From Flavobacteriales bacterium UBA7382 (GTDB taxonomy: Bacteria > Bacteroidota > Bacteroidia > Flavobacteriales_D > Sanyastnellaceae), in the NCBI GenBank assembly GCA_002469765.1, contig DKNS01000193.1, forward strand, positions 1 to 9,133: a stretch of DNA of 9,133 bases. Reading direction: 5' to 3'. The notes below the pieces were generated by a model that was not told the origin of the DNA, searched no databases, and worked only from the letters and a program-made list of their open reading frames with translations. The stretch's first letter is position 1. Each line of letters starts with the position of its first letter. Both the position numbers and the translations under genes were made by a program. Below, one piece after another: positions 6,643 through 9,133 of this stretch.

Positions 6643-7055
6643 GGAGAGTATGGGGGGGTCATGGCCACGCTGCAAGAGACCACGTAGTGGATTTCATCCC
6701 CTTGGCGGCCTTTGGTGGTGTACACAGAAGTCACTTCCCATCCGTGGGAAGCCAAGACGTTGAGTGCCTGGCCTGCACTTTCAAACCGAAATTTGGTCGC
6801 CTCATCCACATTCTTCAGAAAGTTCTGGTCCCTGGTGATGTTGTAGACGATGTCGTCCACATTGAACTTGACAATCTCGTTGTTGGCGATTATGCTCGAC
6901 GATACCTCGCCCACCAACTTGACTTCCTGCACACGGGTGCGGGTCACCCCACCTCGAGGGTCTTGTCCTTTGGCAGACATCTGAGACATGTTCTTTTGGG
7001 CTGAGCCCGCCATGGCCAGGCCGCAAAGCGCCACGGTCATCAACACCTTTTTCAT
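6603..7055 (-). CDS. Small secreted/periplasmic protein of unknown function
   Basis: This 150-residue protein has a clear signal peptide at residues 1-19 or so (MKK start, hydrophobic core, cleavage at GSA-Q typical of Bacteroidota). The rest is polar, with no further membrane segment and no lipobox. I do not recognise the family with confidence. The segment FRFESAGQALNVLASHGWEVTSVY (about 89-112) has the layout leu-x-x-gly-trp-glu-val seen in DUF4177-like small domains, which is a resemblance only. The C-terminus (PPYSPWLDPTYERGGRK) looks unstructured. The gene starts 29 bases after the methyltransferase stop, and its 3' end overlaps the histidine kinase start, so it is probably co-transcribed with one or both. 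An interaction with the kinase is possible but purely an inference from position. The start codon has no -7 box at the leaderless distance, consistent with being an internal operon gene or having a normal leader. Confidence 0.85.
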   Translation of the reverse strand: MKKVLMTVALCGLAMAGSAQKNMSQMSAKGQDPRGGVTRTRVQEVKLVGEVSSSIIANNEIVKFNVDDIVYNITRDQNFLKNVDEATKFRFESAGQALNVLASHGWEVTSVYTTKGRQGDEIHYVVSCSVAMTPPYSPWLDPTYERGGRK

Positions 7056-7084
7056 GGGATTCGGTTCTAGAATTGAACCACAAG
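7056..7084 (-). other. Methyltransferase/secreted-protein spacer with short inverted repeat
   Basis: This 29-base gap holds GGTTC (7063-7067), seven bases and GAACC (7075-7079), an inverted repeat with 5-base arms around TAGAATT. On the minus strand, TAACTTGT (7087 down to 7080) is a poor match to the -7 consensus and overlaps the methyltransferase stop codon. I see neither a firm promoter nor a terminator here, so read-through from the methyltransferase gene is likely. Confidence 0.3.
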
Positions 7085-7939
7085 TTACGCCAAACGCAAG
7101 TGCTGCCGGGCCATCTCAGGCGCCTTTAGCAAAAAACCGCGCCCCCGCCAGGTGAAGGTCACCCGCCACTGGTCTTGCATCCGCAGCACCTCCCAAGTGC
7201 GGTACATGTCTCGGCTCCAAGCGATGTCGTCCACCACCATCGCCACCGTCGTGCGCGGCGACAGCGCCTTCGCCAAATTCAAGGTGGCATCGCCTTGGTG
7301 ATGGCCGTCGAGGTAGACCACGTCCCAAGCCTGGTCATCGAGCGCTGCAAGGTGGTCTGCAAAGGCCCCTTGCTTGGCCGTGATTTGTGCGTCGCAACCC
7401 ACTTCCTGCCAGCCCTCTTGGGCCAGGCGCAAAGTTTCTGGGCACCCTTCCCAAGTGTCGATGTGCCATCCAGAGGTGGCCAAATGGGCTGTGGTCACAC
7501 CTAGAGAGGTGCCCAACTCCAAGAATCGACCCTTCGGACGCACCATGCGAAGCCACCGAACAAGCGACTGGACGTCGGCCAAAGGCGTCAAGGAATTCTG
7601 GGCCAACTCGGCCACACGTCGGATGTCTTTGCCGCCATGTTCTGCGCGCTTGTGCGCCCGCGACCCCGCCCCCAAGTCTGTCCTCGCCACCGTGTCCTTG
7701 GACAACAAAAGGGCGACGCGCCATTGTTCGATGCGCCCTGTCATGTCGTCGTCCGAAGCCGTGCACGCCTCAGGCCAATGTTGGGGATGGCGCTGCAACG
7801 CTTTGCCCCATTGGAAGAGAAGTGGAGAATGCAACTTGCGCCACGACATGCCCGTCCAAGGAGAGACCCATCGATTGTCGCGCAGACACCCCCACCCTGA
7901 AGAGGTGGCGCCTTCCGAATTGGCTTCAGACCGCTGCAT
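7085..7939 (-). CDS. Class I SAM-dependent methyltransferase (O-methyltransferase-like)
   Basis: This 284-residue predicted cytoplasmic methyltransferase has a Rossmann fold with the SAM-binding glycine-rich motif LELGTSLGVTTAHLA (140-154), an acidic motif II (DTWEG, 161-165), VVYLDGHH (208-214) and a metal/substrate-type VVDDIAWS (235-242). The N-terminal part carries HSPLLF (37-42) and DLGAGSR (88-94). As I recall it, this pattern (HSPF, D-GAGSR, ELGTSLG, DGNH, DDIHWS) is shared by a widespread Bacteroidota methyltransferase family related to catechol-type O-methyltransferases; its substrate is not known to me. The start at 7939 gives 36 residues before HSP, longer than usual in that family. 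M31 (7849) would be a shorter alternative, but the perfect TAnnTTTG box 4 bases before 7939 favours the longer form. It is the first gene of a probable run into the secreted protein and kinase, and is divergent from tRNA-Val. Confidence 0.9.
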   Translation of the reverse strand: MQRSEANSEGATSSGWGCLRDNRWVSPWTGMSWRKLHSPLLFQWGKALQRHPQHWPEACTASDDDMTGRIEQWRVALLLSKDTVARTDLGAGSRAHKRAEHGGKDIRRVAELAQNSLTPLADVQSLVRWLRMVRPKGRFLELGTSLGVTTAHLATSGWHIDTWEGCPETLRLAQEGWQEVGCDAQITAKQGAFADHLAALDDQAWDVVYLDGHHQGDATLNLAKALSPRTTVAMVVDDIAWSRDMYRTWEVLRMQDQWRVTFTWRGRGFLLKAPEMARQHLRLA

Positions 7940-7951
7940 GCCTCAAATGTA
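7940..7951 (-). promoter_or_regulatory. Putative -7 promoter box of the methyltransferase gene (leaderless)
   Basis: On the minus strand, TACATTTG (7951 down to 7944) is an exact TAnnTTTG match followed by 4 bases (AGGC) and the ATG at 7939. Any -33 element would fall at about 7972-7975, at the first bases of the divergent tRNA gene, and no TTG is seen there. The box is almost identical in sequence and position to that of gpmI. Confidence 0.6.
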
Positions 7952-7957
7952 CTTCGC

Positions 7958-7965
7958 TATCTTCG
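7958..7965 (+). promoter_or_regulatory. Putative -7 promoter box of tRNA-Val
   Basis: TATCTTCG matches TAnnTTTG at 5 of 6 fixed bases and ends 7 bases before the mature tRNA 5' end. The predicted transcript start is about 3 bases upstream of G1, leaving a very short leader for RNase P. The box overlaps a direct repeat CTTCGC-TAT-CTTCGC (7952-7966) and is 6 bases from the oppositely oriented methyltransferase box. Confidence 0.45.
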
Positions 7966-7972
7966 CGCCTCC

Positions 7973-8047
7973 GGGCGGTTAGCTCAGCTGGTTCAGAGCA
8001 CCTCGTTTACACCGAGGGGGTCGGGGGTTCGAGTCCCTCACCGCCCA
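7973..8047 (+). tRNA. tRNA-Val, anticodon UAC (reads GUA/GUG)
   Basis: A full 75-base cloverleaf is visible. The acceptor stem GGGCGGT (7973-7979) pairs with ACCGCCC (8040-8046), and the discriminator is A (8047). The D-arm is GCTC...GAGC with GG in the loop. The anticodon stem CCTCG/CGAGG encloses the loop TTTACAC, giving anticodon TAC. The variable region is GGGTC and the T-arm has TTCGAGT between GGGGG and CCCTC. The 3' CCA is not encoded (ACCC follows), so it must be added by the CCA-adding enzyme. It is a lone plus-strand gene inside a minus-strand run, with its own promoter box and intrinsic terminator. Confidence 0.97.
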
Positions 8048-8055
8048 CCCTTCAT

Positions 8056-9133
8056 TCAAGCCCCTGCATTGCGGGGGCTTTTTTGATCCAAGTCTCGGAG
8101 CAGGTTGCCCACCACAAACAAACTCCCCCCAACCCAAATGATGTCCTCCGGTTGGGCCGTGTTCAGCGCGTGCCGGTAGGCTGGGATCACATGGTCAAAA
8201 CACCCTCCAGGCAACCCCAACTCGGCCGCCGTCGCCTGCAACGTCCTCGCCGGCAATGCCCTGGGAATGTCTGCCTGACACCAATGAAACCGAGCATCTG
8301 AAGGCAACGAGGACAACAACGAGCCCAATTCTTTGTCCTCTACAGCGCCCCACACCACATGGAGTTGACCGCTTCGCTTCTGGCACAGCAGCTTCAACTT
8401 GTCGACAACCAGCTTCACGCCATCCACGTTGTGCGCCCCGTCCAACACCACCCTGGGATGCTCAGGATTTGGCAAAACCTGCCAACGGCCTTGCTGGCCC
8501 GCGTGGGCAGTGTGGTTCCAGAGACCTTCTTCCATGGCCGTGCGCGGACACGTCCATCCCGCCAACAAGAGCACCTTCAAGAGGGCAAACGCCGTGGACC
8601 TGTTGACCGCATCCACCGGACTTTCCTCCTCAACCGTGCGGAAAGGCATGTCCTTTGCCCCTTCTAGGGCGAAGTGCATTTCGCTCGAAGTACGCAAGGC
8701 AGCAGCGAGGATTTCGCTTTGGGCTTCTGGACGCATGGATCCCAGGACAACTGGCACGCCGTCTTTCAGGATGCCTGCCTTTTCCTTGGCGATGCTTCGG
8801 ATGTCTGGGCCGAGGAACTGCAGATGATCCAAGCCAATGTTGGTGATTGCACACACCTCTGCGGTGGGGATGACGTTGGTGGAATCCAAACGTCCACCCA
8901 TCCCGGTTTCCAACACCACGATGTCGCATGCCGACCGCACAAAGTGGTTCAGGGCCATGCCAAACGTCAGCTCGAAAAATGACGGCGCACCCCAATCCTC
9001 CTTTTGCCAACGGCGCACGAATGCCACGACATCAGCCTCGGGAATCATCTCACCTTGAACCCGAATTCGTTCCCGAAAGTCAACCAAATGCGGCGACGTG
9101 AAGAGCCCCACTTTGTGGCCAGCGCATTGCAAT
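8056..9133 (-). CDS. folC: Folylpolyglutamate/dihydrofolate synthase, 5' end cut by window edge
   Basis: FolC is an ATP-dependent Mur-ligase-family enzyme that adds glutamate to tetrahydrofolate, and in many bacteria to dihydropteroate. The 359 visible residues cover most of the protein. TSPHLVDFRERIRVQGE lies near the left end of the fragment, followed by FFELTFGMAL (about 52-61) and ETGMGGRLDSTNV (about 75-87). ITNIGLDHLQFLG comes next (about 96-108). The AKEKAGI segment (about 115-121) carries the carbamylated lysine in characterised homologues. The C-terminal ligase domain contains VVLDGAHNVDG and ends in GSLFVVGNLLRDL. The N-terminal P-loop (GTNGKGS) and roughly 60 residues lie beyond the right edge, so the real start cannot be seen. 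The first in-window codon that could be taken as a start is an internal Leu codon (TTG). The stop at 8058-8056 is only 8 bases from the tRNA-Val 3' end, and the last codons run through that gene's terminator hairpin. Confidence 0.96.
   Translation of the reverse strand, partial: LQCAGHKVGLFTSPHLVDFRERIRVQGEMIPEADVVAFVRRWQKEDWGAPSFFELTFGMALNHFVRSACDIVVLETGMGGRLDSTNVIPTAEVCAITNIGLDHLQFLGPDIRSIAKEKAGILKDGVPVVLGSMRPEAQSEILAAALRTSSEMHFALEGAKDMPFRTVEEESPVDAVNRSTAFALLKVLLLAGWTCPRTAMEEGLWNHTAHAGQQGRWQVLPNPEHPRVVLDGAHNVDGVKLVVDKLKLLCQKRSGQLHVVWGAVEDKELGSLLSSLPSDARFHWCQADIPRALPARTLQATAAELGLPGGCFDHVIPAYRHALNTAQPEDIIWVGGSLFVVGNLLRDLDQKSPRNAGA
8058..8084 (+). terminator. Intrinsic terminator of tRNA-Val, embedded in folC
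   Basis: AAGCCCCTGC (8058-8067) and GCGGGGGCTT (8071-8080) form a 10-bp stem with one T-G wobble and an ATT loop, followed by a T run (8079-8084). It lies 10 bases after the tRNA 3' end and works in the plus direction only. On the minus strand the hairpin is followed by GAATGAAGG without a T-tract. The whole structure is also read in the opposite direction as the last codons of folC. Confidence 0.9.

Noticed and set aside
6643..6675. Longer histidine kinase start at 6675
   Set aside because: It adds 11 residues with no helix or signal character and deepens the overlap with the upstream gene; 6642 is preferred, though not proven.
7973..8084. tRNA-Val 3' end as an integration site for a mobile element
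   Set aside because: No integrase, no repeated copy of the tRNA 3' end in the window, and housekeeping genes on both sides.
7387..8301. Plus-strand 304-codon open frame across the methyltransferase, tRNA-Val and folC end
   Set aside because: It runs straight through a complete tRNA gene and its terminator and is antisense to two recognised genes.

Overview
The window is an ordinary chromosomal stretch of a G+C-rich member of the Bacteroidota (G+C in the high fifties per cent, by eye). The evidence for that phylum is a secreted protein ending in a type IX secretion system (T9SS) type B sorting domain, signal peptides that end in Ala-Gln, promoter boxes matching the Bacteroidota -7 consensus TAnnTTTG, and no convincing Shine-Dalgarno sequences. 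I cannot name the genus. The genes with assignable functions are mostly housekeeping; there is no mobile element, CRISPR array, phage gene or obvious defence system.

Left part (1-2069, minus strand): the first 406 residues of asparaginyl-tRNA synthetase (asnS, cut by the left edge), preceded by a solitary LolD/MacB-type ABC ATPase. A 61-base spacer separates the ATPase from a divergent plus-strand gene. Centre (2070-4217, plus strand): a 715-residue secreted protein with a choice-of-anchor L domain, a Calx-beta-like middle part and a T9SS type B C-terminal domain. It converges on gpmI with only 4 bases between the two stop codons.

Right part (4222-7939, minus strand, transcribed right to left): a class I SAM-dependent methyltransferase, a small secreted protein of unknown function, a two-TM sensor histidine kinase with no response regulator nearby, and cofactor-independent phosphoglycerate mutase (gpmI). 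Upstream on the same strand is folC (8056 to the right edge). A plus-strand tRNA-Val(UAC) sits between folC and the methyltransferase. The tRNA terminator hairpin lies inside the folC 3' coding end.

The most notable signal is regulatory. Four protein genes (ABC ATPase, T9SS protein, gpmI, methyltransferase) have a TAnnTTTG or TAnnTTCG box ending exactly 4 bases before the ATG. This puts the expected transcription start at the A of the start codon, so these mRNAs are probably leaderless. I found no convincing undescribed multi-gene system; the rest of the interest is in compact promoter and terminator architecture and in the kinase/secreted-protein pair.
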